The notes beneath the pieces were generated by a model, which worked only from the letters and a program-made list of their open reading frames with translations, ran no database searches and was not told the origin of the DNA. From Tolypeutes matacus (Eukaryota > Chordata > Mammalia > Cingulata > Chlamyphoridae), in NCBI GenBank assembly GCA_026826555.1, contig JAKSZT010033094.1, forward strand, positions 1,107,799 to 1,171,798: DNA of 64,000 bases, written 5' to 3'. Position 1 is the first letter of the stretch; each line of letters starts with the position of its first letter. A program made the position numbers and the translations under genes. Shown here piece after piece: positions 12,761 to 23,825 of the stretch.

Positions 12761-13440
12761 TAGGCAGGAGAACCACTCCCAAATGAGGAATATGTTGTCT
12801 CTAAAATCTAGGTGTTGTGCCTCTTTTTTTGGTTGTAGGAAGGGCCATATGCAACAGCTTATCCTTCACTTTAGAAGGTAAATCTCAACATGTCCCACAC
12901 CTCTGGACACCTAGAAATTTCACTGAGGTGGAAGGCCCCTGTATTTTTGTTGGATTTATCTCCCATCTGACACCCAAATGCCTTACCAATAAGTCTAGTG
13001 TAGTAGCTACTTCCTCCTCATGAACATGATATCATCAATATAATGGACCAATGTGATGTCTTGTGGGAGGGGGAGATGATAAAGTTCCCTGTGGACAAAA
13101 TTATAGGGCTGGAGAGTTGATATGCCCCTCATGTAGAATAGTAAGGATGTATTGCTGGCTTTGCAAGCTGAAAACAAACTGTTTCTGGTGTTCCTTACTA
13201 ACAGCAATTGAGAAAAAAGCCTTTGCCATATCAAAAGCTACATACCAGGTACCAGGGGATGTGTTGATTTTCTCAAGCAACGATACCACATCTGGAAGAA
13301 CAGCTGCAATTTGAGCTACCACCTGGTTAAGTTTATGGTAATCCACTGTCATCTTCAAAGATCCATCTGTTTTCTGCACAGGCCAAATAGGAAAATTGAA
13401 TGGGGATGCAGTGGGAATCACCATGCCTGCATCCTTCAAG
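12760..13440 (-). pseudogene. ERV-L reverse transcriptase remnant
   Basis: Reverse transcriptase copies viral RNA into DNA. The minus strand at 13101-13439 encodes SPFNFPIWPVQKTDGSLKM, VDYHKLNQ and VAFDMAKAFFSIAV, the fingers and first catalytic Asp region. An overlapping frame at 13007-13234 holds the active-site box HYIDDIMF (the YxDD motif) at about 13025. The two frames show at least one frameshift near 13130-13230. The wording is closest to ERV-L/class III polymerases. Confidence 0.85.
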
Positions 13441-13564
13441 TCCTTGATAGTGGCACTGACCTCTGCAGTCCCTCCAGGAATCTGGTACTGCTTTTGATTT
13501 ATTATTTTGCTAGGTGGGGGCAGTTCTAGTGGCTTCCACTTGGCCTTTCATACCATAATAGCCC

Positions 13565-13855
13565 TCACTTCACAAGGCAGGAACCAATGTGGGGATTTTG
13601 CCAATTGCTTAGTATTTCTTTTCCAATTATGCATTCTAAAACTGGGGAAATAACCACAGAATGGGTCCAGGGACCCTCTGGATCCACTGTGACATGGACC
13701 TGAGCTAAAACTCCATTGATCCCTTGACCTCCATAAGCTCCTACGCTGACTGGTGGACCAAAGTGACGTTTTGGGTCACTTGGAATTAAAGTGTCTTCTG
13801 AGCCAGTGTCTAATAATCTCCCAAATGTCTGATCATTCCTTTTTCCCCAATGCAC
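13565..13855 (-). pseudogene. ERV-L aspartic protease remnant
   Basis: An open stretch of 96 residues contains the catalytic LLDTGSEDTLIP and, near the C-terminus, CIIGKEILSNW, equivalent to the second conserved protease block. Retroviral proteases cut Gag-Pol. It lies between the gag-like region and RT, as expected. Conservation is good, but the neighbouring frames are broken and the element is dead. Confidence 0.8.
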
Positions 13856-13869
13856 ATCTACCCTGGTAA

Positions 13870-15850
13870 AAGGCCATAGGTTTCTTTAGGGAAGGCTAGA
13901 AGGATGATTAACAGTATTAATCTTTTTTAAAGCAATGTAACAGTGTTCTTCCTCAAGGGGACCTAGTCTTCCTTTCATTCAAGGGGCTCTGGGTCTATAA
14001 ATTGCTTTAAATCTGGGAATTGACCTTCTGTTTTTGTAATTCAAGTTAGACCTTTATTCACTTGACCTAGAAATCTTTTACTTATACATATTAAGTAAGA
14101 ATTTAGTAGAGTGCCTATCTATTTTTCTTCTAGGTACCCTATGCTCTACTAGCAATGCTATAGGTCTCTGTGAGTCAGATAATTTTGATTGCTGCTTTGA
14201 GTCTGCTGTTCAGTGGTAGCCACACCCACCCTGTCTTTGGCAATTGAGTGCTGCCACTTGACTTCTGCCAACTCAGGTTTCATTGATCCCCATTGTGTTT
14301 AAGGATCCCATTTTAGTGGCAGCATTCCCCACAGTAATATCTGACCTACAGAGAGAGCAACCACAGAGCTCTTCAGGTAAGATGGAATTAGTCTCAAATT
14401 TATTCTTCACAGTCCTGCTGAAAGGTGTGTCCTCTAGACTTTCCTGGTTTGGCTGAACCATCATAAATACACTCTAACATTCCAATATCTCTAAGCCTTT
14501 GGATCCCCTCAGGCAGTTCTGGCATTTTTTTTTTTTTTTAAAGATTTTATTTATTTATTCATTCATCCCCCCCTTGCTGCTCGTGCTCGCCGGGTCAGCC
14601 AACCACGCCGTGCGGGTGGGCCCGCCCTCACCAGGAGGCCCCGGGAACCAAACCCGGGGCCTCCCACATGGCAAACGGGAGCCCCACCGATTGAGCCACA
14701 GCCGCCTCCCAGTTCTGGCATTTTGACCTCAGGTAATGTCAGTCACCTTTTGGTCCAAGTTTCAGCCAGTCACCCAAATGGTTACAGCTCTTTCTAACCC
14801 TTCAAGCCACAATATTGAATCAAGATTCTCTGCTCAATGGGCCCATATCAATAAATTTAGCCTGATCCAACTTTATATTCCTTCCACTATTATCCCACAC
14901 CGTTAATATCCATTCCCACACATATTCCCCTGATTTCTGTCTATATAAATTGGAAAATTCATGAAGTTCTTTTGGAATATAGCATACTTCCTGGACTTCA
15001 GTCTAGTTACAGATGTGGAAGAAAAGAGGGGTGGTGAGGATGGATGATGAGAAGAATTAGAAGCTTCTGCAAGCCAGATAGCTCAGGGCATTCCATAGCA
15101 GTATCATCTGGTGAAACAGGATTAATTTCTTTAGGTGAAGGCTATATGGCAGACTTCTTAGGGCTGACTGGTGGCAGGACAGGTGTTTCCTCAGGGCAAA
15201 CCATTACAGTTTTATCTGACAAAGACAAAGCAGAATCTAGGGTTTCAGTATCCCCACTCCCATCATTATCAACCCATTTGTCCCAATTCCAATTTTCAGG
15301 ATCCCATTATTTTCCAATTAATGCCCTCACTTTAACAGCATACACCCTGCAAGCTTGAGAATTTAGTTTCCATTGTAATTCTATATGCACAATGAGGCTC
15401 TGGGTCTGTTTTCCAGAGATCTCAAGTCTGTGGCTACATGAAATATGATTTATTTTCATAGCACACATAGAAACTTTCATATCCATATGGGGCATTTAAG
15501 TTGCAAATTTGAAGCATTCAGCTCATCCTTTAAAAAAAAAAAAAACACAAAAAACTGTATCCAATGTATTTAGGAACAACTAGCCAACATCATTATACCT
15601 TGTAACTCCATAAAACTGTTAAGGTGTCAAAAACACTATCACCCAGAGCTTTGCCCCTTATAAGCAGTGTGAGTAGTTATATCAAGTGGTGATGTTTTGT
15701 ATATCTTTATTGCCAACCCATAGCATGGACTATCAGTGGCATCCTAATTAATGGAAATAGAGTCATTAGTACAATTGAATCTAATCAGAGTTCAGAGCCA
15801 ACTGTAAAAGGCCCAGTACCACTTGAGAAATCTCATTTTTAAGATTCTGT
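13870..15850 (-). pseudogene. Gag-like region of the ERV-L provirus
   Basis: Between the primer site and protease the minus strand has broken frames, including a piece (15307-15495) ending AVKVRALIGK and a short Cys-containing piece CGCSLCRSDITVG near 14340. Position alone suggests gag; no capsid homology region was identified. A SINE interrupts it at 14529-14709. Confidence 0.45.
14529..14709 (-). mobile_element. Young DAS-type SINE
   Basis: It has an AAAGATTTTATTTATTTATTC tail on the plus strand, a GC-rich body with many CpG still intact (CTCGTGCTCGCCGGGTCAGCC), and ends GAGCCACAGCCGCCTCCC. A 15-bp perfect target duplication CAGTTCTGGCATTTT flanks it (14514-14528 and 14710-14724). The kept CpGs suggest recent insertion. 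The body resembles tRNA (reversed B box GGGAACCAAACCC, where C/A changes are visible). Confidence 0.92.
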
Positions 15851-15852
15851 TT

Positions 15853-15874
15853 CCCAAGAACCACTCCCAGTATG
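15853..15874 (-). promoter_or_regulatory. Degraded tRNA-Leu-type primer binding site
   Basis: Just inside the 5' LTR the minus strand reads CATACTGGGAGTGGTT, which resembles the complement of a tRNA-Leu 3' end (TGGTACCAGGAGTGGGG) with several changes. A Leu primer is usual for ERV-L. Confidence 0.5.
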
Positions 15875-15878
15875 AAGC

Positions 15879-16079
15879 TGTATTAGTGTTCTCTAGGGAA
15901 ATAAAACTGAAAGGAGATATCATGAAATTCAGTAAATATCATGAGATTTATAAAATTGTTTCATGGAACCATGGAGATGCACGAGTCCAAATTCCATAGG
16001 GCAGGCTGCAAGCTGGGAACTCTGATGAAGGTTTTTGATGAATTCCCAGGACATGCTGGCCGGCTGAAGTGGAGATGAG
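15879..16079 (-). mobile_element. 5' LTR of the ERV-L provirus, truncated
   Basis: It matches 8810-9010 closely (TGTATTAGTGTTCTCTAGGG, CCATAGGGCAGGCTGCAAGC, GATGAAGGTTTTTGAT), then stops at the start of L1 sequence at about 16080. The outer half is missing and is not found on the far side of the L1, so it was lost with or before the L1 junction. Confidence 0.75.
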
Positions 16080-17075
16080 GTTACACATATACATGTCTCA
16101 GCAGCATCTCTTTGACTGCCAAAGTAGATAATACCCCAAATAGTGGGGCTCCTGAGGGCTCTGGAGACATCCAGACACTATAATCAGGGCAGATAGCTCA
16201 GGAGTTTGGTGCCTTACCAGTGGGCCCTACTTTGGAATTTATGCTCCCCAGAGTGACAAAGTTGGACTCAGTTGTGGTTTCCCTTCACATAGCTCTTCTG
16301 TCCTTCTGTTTGACCCTATAATTAGTACTAGAGTTGGTAGGTGTACATCCAACAGACTTAAATCTTTGGGCTGTCCATGTGCCAACTGGGCCCTGAATCT
16401 CACCAGAGTTGCAAGACCTACTCTCCAGTTCATTGGTCTCATCCAGGACAACTAACATGGAGGTGATGATGCACAACTACCATACCAAGGAACCAAGAGA
16501 GTCTACAACTGCAAGCAAGATAGTCCCATCCATTGGCCCTATGGGATCACAGCCCCTTCTCAATTAGAGGTGGAGTGGACATCACCATCCCAGAATCCTC
16601 AGGGTTTGGGAATGAACTATGGACTAAAGTAGACACTGGTACTCAGCTATAGACTTGTTATGATTCTAGCAATGGAAGAAATTATATCAGTAATGTGGAT
16701 GCAATAGTCACTGGAGGTTCTGAGGGCAGGGAGAGGGAAAATAGGTGTAACATGGGGGCATATTTGGGACTTGGGAATTGTCCTAAATGACACTGCAATG
16801 ACAGATACAGGCCATTATAAATCTTGCCATAACCTATAGAATTGTGTTGAAGAGAGAGTAAACTACAATGTAAACCTTAATCCATATTTAGTGGCAATGC
16901 TTCAAAATGTGTTCATCAATTGCAATGAATGTACCTCACTAATGAAGGATGTTAATGTGGGAAAATGTGGGAGGTATGGGGAATGGGGCCTATGGGAATC
17001 CCCTATATTTTTTATGTTACATTTGTATAATCTAAGTATCTTTAGAAAAAATAAAAAATAAAGCCTTACTGTTTT
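16080..17075 (+). mobile_element. L1 3' UTR, plus strand
   Basis: It shows the order of the 35-kb L1 3' end in forward sense (TGGACATCACCATCCCAG, GAACTATGGACTAAAGTAGAC, GATACAGGCCATT, TAATCTAAGTATCTTTAGAA) and ends in an A-rich AAAATAAAAAATAAAG tail. It is more diverged than the copies at 10.6 and 35.1 kb. It truncates the ERV 5' LTR. Confidence 0.75.
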
Positions 17076-18820
17076 TATGATAAAAAAACAAATAAACCAA
17101 TTAGAAAATGGGCAAAGGTTTTGAATAGACATTTCTACAATGAAGATTTTTTAAATGGCCAATAAAATCTTGAAAGATGCTCAAAAATCATTGGTCATCA
17201 GGGAAATACAAATCAAAACCACAATGAGATACTAGTCCATACATGACAATAAAATAGATGAATATTAACAAGTGTTTACAAAGTTGTGGAGAAATTGGAA
17301 CCCTCATACACTGGTAGTAGGAATGTAAAAGTGTGAAACCACTGTGGAATATAATTTGGCAGTCCATCAGAAGGTTAAACATAGAATTGCCATATGACCC
17401 AGGATGTCCACTTCTAGTTATATGCCTACTGTTTTAGTTTCCTTGGCTGCTCAAGAAAATACCATGCAATGGTTTGGCTTAAACAATAGGAATGTATTGG
17501 CTCATAGTTTAGAGGCTAGAAGTCCAAATCAATGCATCATCAAGGTGATGCTTTCCTCTTGAAGACTGGCATTCTGGGGCTGCCTGCCAGTGATCCTGTG
17601 CTCCTTTGCAACATGGCAATGCATATGGAGCCCTCATATGGCCTTTCCCTTCTCTTCTGGGTTCCATTGATGTTCAGTTTCTGGCTGTTCCCTCTGTGGC
17701 TTTCTTTCTATCTGAATTTCATTCTGCTTATAAAGGACTCTAGTAATAGGATTGAGATCCATCCTGACTGGGTTGGACCAAGCCCTAACTGGAGTAATCT
17801 CATCAAAATTTTCTACTTAATAATGGGTTCACACCTACAGGAATGGATTAAGTTTAAGAACATGTTTTTCTGGGTTACATAGCTACAAACCACCACACCT
17901 TTGATATTGAAAAATGTATATTCTCGCAAAAATTTGTACATGAATGTTCATAGCAGCATTATACATAATAGCCCCAAAATGGAAATAATCCAAATCTCCA
18001 TTAACTGATGAATTAAAAAATATGCCACATCCACATAATAGGATATTATTAAACCATAAAAAGGAATGAAGTGTTGATACATATTCCAACATTTAAGAAT
18101 CTTGAAAACATGTGAAGATGTGAAGTGCAAGAAGCCAGTCACAAAAGGCAAGCATTATATGATTCCAGTCATATGAAATGTCCAGAATAGGCAAACCCAG
18201 AATGACAGAAAGTAAATTAGTGGATGCCAGTGGCAGGAATGAGAGTGGCATGGGAATGACTGCTGATGTGGAGACAGTGGCCACTGAAGGTGCTGAAGGC
18301 AGGAGAGGGAAAAAGAGGTGTAATATGGGGACATTTTCAGGACTTGGAATTGTCCTGAATGACATTGCAACAACAGATACAGGCCATTCTATATCCTGCC
18401 ATAACCTACAGAATTGAGTGGGAGAGAGTATAAACTACAATGTAAACTATAATCCATGCTTAGTGGCAATGCTCCAAACTGTGTTCATCAATTGCAATGA
18501 ATGTACCACACCAATGAAAGAAGTGTTAATATGGGGAAAAGTGGGAGGTGTGGGGAGTGGAGCATATGGGAATCCTTTATATTTTTTTATGTAACATTTT
18601 ATGTAATCTAAGTATCTTTTAGAAAAAATAAAAAATACATTAAAAATGGATACAGGATTACTTTGGAGTTGATGAAAATGTTCTGTAATTATATAGTGGT
18701 GATGACTGAATAGTCTTCAAAATATGCTGATAACCACTGAATTGTTCACTTAAAAGGGTGAAATTTATGACATGTGAATTGTATCTCAATCAAAATTTTT
18801 AGAAAAGATGGCAGCAACTA
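17076..18820 (+). mobile_element. Older L1 3' end, interrupted twice
   Basis: Forward-sense L1 ORF2 C-terminal sequence (AATGGGCAAAGGTTTTGAATAG, CATAGCAGCATTATACATAATAG) is split by the LTR at 17430-17897. A different L1 3' UTR (about 18236-18640, same wording as 16.5-17.05 kb) is embedded before the older 3' UTR (GAAAATGTTCTGTAATTATATAG, TGTGAATTGTATCTCAATCAAAA, 18650-18810). No intact reading frame remains. Confidence 0.7.
17430..17897 (+). mobile_element. Solo LTR of a second family
   Basis: The 468-bp unit begins TGTTTTAGTTTCCTTGGCTGC and ends AAACCACCACA. Left flank CCTAC and right flank CCTTT make an imperfect 5-bp duplication. Internal phrases are GCTTAAACAATAGGAATG and AGGAATGGATTAAG. 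It splits an L1 ORF2 fragment. The orientation is tentative. Confidence 0.65.
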
Positions 18821-21195
18821 AAGATCCAGAAGCCTTGGGATAGAGATACGCCCAGTTATGGAGAGAGAACTCAGGGAGGAGAAGGGAGTCAGACAGGATT
18901 CTTAATATCTACTCACTGCACTAAATCAGTAGAGTCTTGAGATTCCCCATAGATTTAGGGTCCAGGAATTTCTGTCAAGAGTGTTGGACTCCTCTGCATC
19001 CAGTTCTTCCCGCTCATAATATTAGGACTGTATCCAAGTAGCTCCCTGAAGAATTATTTATCTTGTTCTAGAAATCATTTCTTCTGACTTTTCTCAAGGC
19101 TGTTAGGGGATCCTCCTGGTAAATTAAAGCAATTAGTTAAATAGGAGGAGAAACCTTGAACCCCTCTCATTGGCCTTTTCTCTTTGGTAATCAGCCAGAG
19201 GTGGGTCACAGCACCAGAGAGGAAAATTTATGATACCATGATATGTGGGGATTTGGGGGGAAATTCTCACACAATACAGTTTAAAACAGCAACTTATATG
19301 TGATTTTCTGCCTAATATAGAGGCAGCACAACACACCCTTTGGCTGGATGTTCCCAGGAGGCTAGTTGCTTGTGGGAAGGTGGCTTTCTAATTCTGAAGA
19401 GCTATAAAATAGACACTAGCAAAGAATCTTCATAAGTATTTAATAAAAATGGAACCCATTTATCCATGTTTTACACCCACGTCAGAGCTCCAACCTTGGG
19501 GTTTCCATTGTTGACTACATTATGAGGGCACAACCCCACCCTGATCTCTATGGGTATTGATGCCAATTTGGTATCAGGCACTGATCTACCAAGAAATGGG
19601 GATGGAGATGAAGATGTTGTGAGCCCCCAGAGGATGCCAGATGCCCCCACCTCCCCAACACTGTGATACCCTCTCCTCAGCCTCATGGACCAGCACCTCA
19701 GTGAATGGGGAAGTATTGGCCAAGGCACAGTCACAAACACCTCTTTGTTCCAATCCAGGACTCCAGCTTGCCAGGGCACATTCTCTTCCCCACCCCACCC
19801 CACTTCCCACCATTGGCACTCACGTATGCAACCACCAGTATATTCTGGCTCCACAACAACTGGTCACAACCAACCCAACTTATTCTATATATGTGTCAAT
19901 CCTCTGGGGTTTTCAGCATGGGCTTATTGATCTCATTTCTTGAAAATGTGTTTAAAAAGTTGAGAATACAAATAATGGTTTGGAGAATAAAATGATACAT
20001 ATGCTTTCATATACATGTATAATACATATTTCATGGATACATGGCAATGGCCTCCAGCAGGACCACAGCTGTGATTGATAAAGAAGCAGAAGTCACTTGC
20101 ATGGCCTGGGAGAGGGGATGGTTAGTGTTTTGTGGCATGGACAATGTTCCTGTTTTGTCAGTGTTCAGACATGATCCAGAGTAGACTTGTTTTTGTCTTG
20201 GTCCATCATGGTCATTTAATGGCCTTGTCTGATGCTGACATTATCTGAAATTGTTTATGTTAATCAGAAGAACCTTTCAGAAGGTACCAGGCCATCTCCT
20301 AGATGAGAAGATATGCTTTTCTTCGTCTCACATATTTTAATGAGAAGTGGAGGCAGGAGGTGAGGGAGAGAACTGCAGCCTGTCTGCCGGGGCCTTTATG
20401 GTGTCTGCTGTGGAAACAAGGTCTAGGTTAATAAAAAGGAGGGAAATGAAAACCTGTCAGAAAATAATGGATCCACAATGAGCCTGATTCAAGAAAGAGG
20501 GTGGTCTGAACTCATGGCATCCAGAAGGCATCCAAGACATTCTGTAAAGGGATGGGCCAGTGCTCAGGAATCCAGGGAGCCCTGAGCCATTCCCTCAGGG
20601 CTTCCTACTTATCAGTATTTCCTTATGTTGAAACCTGCTCCAGCCCTTTCTCCAAAACAGATGTCACTTTCCTCCCCTCCCCCCAATTCTCATTTACATT
20701 CAGCCAACCCCTTCCAATACCACACCAACCAACTCAGTCCCAGAAACTGCTTAAATGTCAGCCCCATGGGGCTTAGAGCTGGAAAGTACTGAGCCTTCCT
20801 CACTGCTAGATGACAATTTGAAAGGGCAAAGGAGGAGGAAAGGCTGAGCTGTGACCCCACATTCATGTACCCCAGCAGCTGCCCTGTTTGAGAACATCCC
20901 AAGGGGGAAGTGAACCTGATATGAAATAGAAATTTCTATCATGAAAAGCATTTTGTATGATACATCCAACACGTTGAAAAAGTAATTGAAAAAATAAAAA
21001 ATACCTCTGGTACTTGCTCTGCAAATAAGTGTTTAAATCATGCATGAAGTAACAGATTAAACTGACACTGCACAGGGGATCCTCCAGGAGAGTGTGTGAA
21101 TGTATGTTTGTGGGCATTAGGTGCCATGTTGACTGTTTTATTTTCACCTGAGCACAGGGAGCTACCTCTCCATGAGAAAAAATGTCTCAAGGGTT
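18821..21195. other. Unassigned intergenic sequence
   Basis: About 2.4 kb without a recognisable gene or repeat. The short open readings between 19.47 and 20.97 kb lie in several frames on both strands, with no domain, no splice logic and no codon bias, so none is called. A CT-rich patch lies at 20.65-20.73 kb. Confidence 0.5.
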
Positions 21196-21680
21196 TACAG
21201 TTTGTCCTCATTTACTTGATTAAATAATGATTTAAGGCTTTGATTGGCCCACATCAGTAGGATGTTGAGTTCCCGCCCCCCTCACAGAGAACCAGCTGGC
21301 AGAGAAGGGAGGTAGGAGTTTTGGTCCTGAAGCCCAGAAAGAAAACACACAGAGAAGCAGAGAAGGCTACATTAGACATGACAGAGGCCCCGGGAAGAAA
21401 TGAGCCATTTGCCTGATAGTCTACAGCTGGCCTTGTGGAGAGAGCAGAGCAGCTGAGCCCAGAGAGAAAGGAGCCCCTGGAAAAGAGGAACCTAGGAAGC
21501 CTGAACTCTTGCAGATGTCAGCAGCCATCTTGCTCCAACACCAGGCAACAGACTTTGGTGAGGAAAGTAACTTATGCTTTGTGGCCTGGTAACTGTAAGT
21601 TTCTATCCCAAATAAATACCCTTTATAAAAGCCAACAGATTTCTGGTATTTTACATTAGCACCCATTTGGCTGACTAATA
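21196..21680 (+). mobile_element. LTR fragment, family A
   Basis: It carries the family's interior and 3' end (TTGATTGGCCCACATCAGTAGG, CCAAATAAATACCCTTTATA, TTTGGCTGACTAATAAAA). The first part of the LTR is missing. No duplication is visible. A minus-strand L1 3'-UTR fragment (21.71-21.83 kb) and plus-strand L1 ORF2 sequence (21.84-21.95 kb) follow. Confidence 0.7.
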
Positions 21681-21837
21681 AAATCCTATTAAAATTCAGT
21701 TAGTTTTTTTTTTTTTTAACATTTTAAAATTGAAGTTTATCATTCATGTATGGACATACATAAACAATAAGTACAGTAAAAGTTGTGAACTTACAAAACA
21801 AACGTGTATCATCATACAGACAATTATCAAATGGAAA

Positions 21838-21946
21838 AGGCAATTATCAAATTATTTGGAAGAATAAGGGGCCCTGAATAGCCAAAAACGTCTTTAAAAA
21901 GAACAAAGTTGGAGGACTCTCACTTCCTGAATTAAAGCATATTACA
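21838..21946 (+). mobile_element. L1 ORF2 fragment, left part
   Basis: Forward ORF2-like sequence ends TTAAAGCATATTACA. It continues at 23826 with CATATTACATAGCTACAGTGG, so the RFK retrocopy inserted into this L1. Confidence 0.75.
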
Positions 21947-23825
21947 GACACAAGCTCGCTGTGCTGCCGCAGTTTGGGGCTCACCTAAGCTGTTGGTTGC
22001 CTCGGTCGCGTTCCCCGCCCAGGCCTGCATTTACTTCCTCCCCCTGCTGCAGTTCCGGAGGGCTGAGATGCTACCTCCTAGTCGCCGGTAGCTTCTGTTG
22101 GGTCAGCGGTGTGAGGGATCCGCTGCGGCGCGTTATCGGAGCCCGTGACCCATTGTGCACCCAGCCGACCAGCTGGGTGCCTAGACCGCGACCCAGTCTG
22201 ACACGCGAACTGGGCTGGACGCGCGCAGCAAGCTGGTGGTGTCATGGACTAACTTTCCTGAACAAGTAGTAGATAATCTTCCAGCAGATATATCCACTGG
22301 CATTTATTATGGTTGGGCCAGTGTTGGAAGTGGAGATGTCCGTAAGATAGTGGTCAGCATAGGATGGAACCCATACTACAAGAATAAGAAAAAGCCCTTG
22401 GAAATTCACATTATACATATACCTTCAAAAAGGACTTCTATGGGGAAATCCTCAATGTGGCCATCGTTGGCTGCCTCAGACCAGAAAAGAACTTTGATTC
22501 TCTAGAGTCACTTATTTCAGCAATTCAAGATGATATCGAGGAAGCTAAGAAACTACTAGAATTACCAGAACATTTGATGCTCAAAGAAGACAATTTCTTC
22601 TAGGTTCCTGAAAGCAAAATAATGAATGGCCACTGCTGAAAAATCATCTTATTCCTTCATTCACTGTTTTCTAGTATTTCACTGCTCATACAGTCTCATG
22701 TTAGCTATATTTTAAAAAATCAATCATTTTCCTAAAGCTGTGAATTAGTTTAAACAATACAATTTAATTACTATATTATGTTTCAGCTGCTAAATTAAAC
22801 GCATCATGCCATAGTATTAAAGAGATTCATTTAAAAATTGATTCCTTTTTTATGTAATATTTTGATTAAAAACTCTTCCAAAGCTTTCTAAAATGTACCA
22901 CTAGAAAGGTTTTAAGTGTCTTTTTTTAAAAGGTTTATTTATTTTATTTACTTTTATCCATTTAAAACCCTCCCTCCCCCCGCCGTATGCCTGTAGCATA
23001 TAGGGAAAGCATAACATTATAATAAAGTTCTAGTTAAATAATCTGCATCTCATGCATTTTCCTTCTTGCCAACTATGATTTTATTTTTATTTATTTCTTG
23101 CCATTTGAGTGTTTTTGTTTATATTGGCAGAAATTTGAAATTGATATTTGAGAAATTAAGCTTATAGATTGCTTTGGGCCCCTGAAATAGTACATTGCAT
23201 CATTGTTTATTTTAGCACCAGATTTGCAGGAAAGGAAGGGCAATCTATAGAAGGTGGTTTTAAAGGTGAAAACAACTCATTATAAAGTAGTTTTCCCTAA
23301 TTTGCATAAATGAATTAGAATAAAATATATAGAAAAACATCTAAAAGTCACATTGGATTAGGGGGAAAATGGATAAACTCGGTTGTATTTTACTTTATGG
23401 TATAATGCAAACAAAGAAGTTTGACATGTTTCATTTCTTTATAAAAATATTTAGAAAATATAATTTAATATTAGAAATAAAATACTTGAACAAAAGATGC
23501 TTCAAAAATGAAGCAGAGTTAAATGAACATGCAAAGTGTAAAAACAGATATGTATTTTTGTTTGAATGGCTTGCTGCTAATTATGTCCTCATAAGTATAT
23601 GAAAGTTCTTTGAAATTTTATTGTTGCCTTGTGTTTTTCAAATAGCCATTGCTTTTGAAAATATGATATTAAACTGTTGTTTAGAGGTTAGGTCATAGTA
23701 TCAACATTTTCAAGTTTTATATGAAGTATTTATGTATTTTAAGACATTACAATCATACCATTGTGATTAGTCTGAATGTTTCCAGGCATTGAAATAAATC
23801 TTGACTAAATGATTTTTAAAAAAAT
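21947..23825 (+). pseudogene. RFK: RFK (riboflavin kinase) processed pseudogene
   Basis: RFK phosphorylates riboflavin to FMN. A GC-rich 5' UTR-like part (about 21949-22226) runs straight into coding sequence lacking the first ~20-25 residues. Clear RFK text follows: NFPEQVVDNLPADISTGIYY, GWASVGSGDV, VVSIGWNPYYKN. A 2-nt insertion near 22417-22420 shifts the frame; the shifted frame then reads DFYGEILNVAIVG and RPEKNFDSLESLISAIQ. A stop (TAG, 22601-22603) replaces the Gln after DNFF, and the normal end (KIMNGH region, TGA 22637-22639) follows. The 3' UTR runs to AAATAAATCTTGAC and an A-run (about 23791-23824). There are no introns, and a 9-bp duplication CATATTACA is present at 21938-21946 and 23826-23834. 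It is a dead retrocopy. Confidence 0.93.
22920..23000 (-). mobile_element. Truncated SINE tail in the RFK 3' UTR
   Basis: TTTTTTTAAAAGGTTTATTTATTTTATTTAC, then CATTTAAAACCCTCCCTCCCCCCGCCG, matches only the tail and C-run end of the DAS-type SINE. No tRNA body is present. Confidence 0.55.

Larger units (their letters stand above)
8810..16079 (-). mobile_element. ERV-L-type endogenous retrovirus, decayed provirus
   Basis: In minus-strand order this holds: 5' LTR (truncated, 15879-16079), a tRNA-Leu-like primer site, a gag-like region, protease, reverse transcriptase, RNase H, integrase, a dUTPase-like domain downstream of integrase, a purine tract, and the 3' LTR. A dUTPase located after integrase and the lack of a visible env fit ERV-L (class III). 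All coding parts carry stops and frameshifts. Later insertions are L1 3' ends at about 9420-9820 and 10585-10938 and a SINE at 14529-14709. A 100-N assembly gap falls inside the second L1. Confidence 0.82.
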
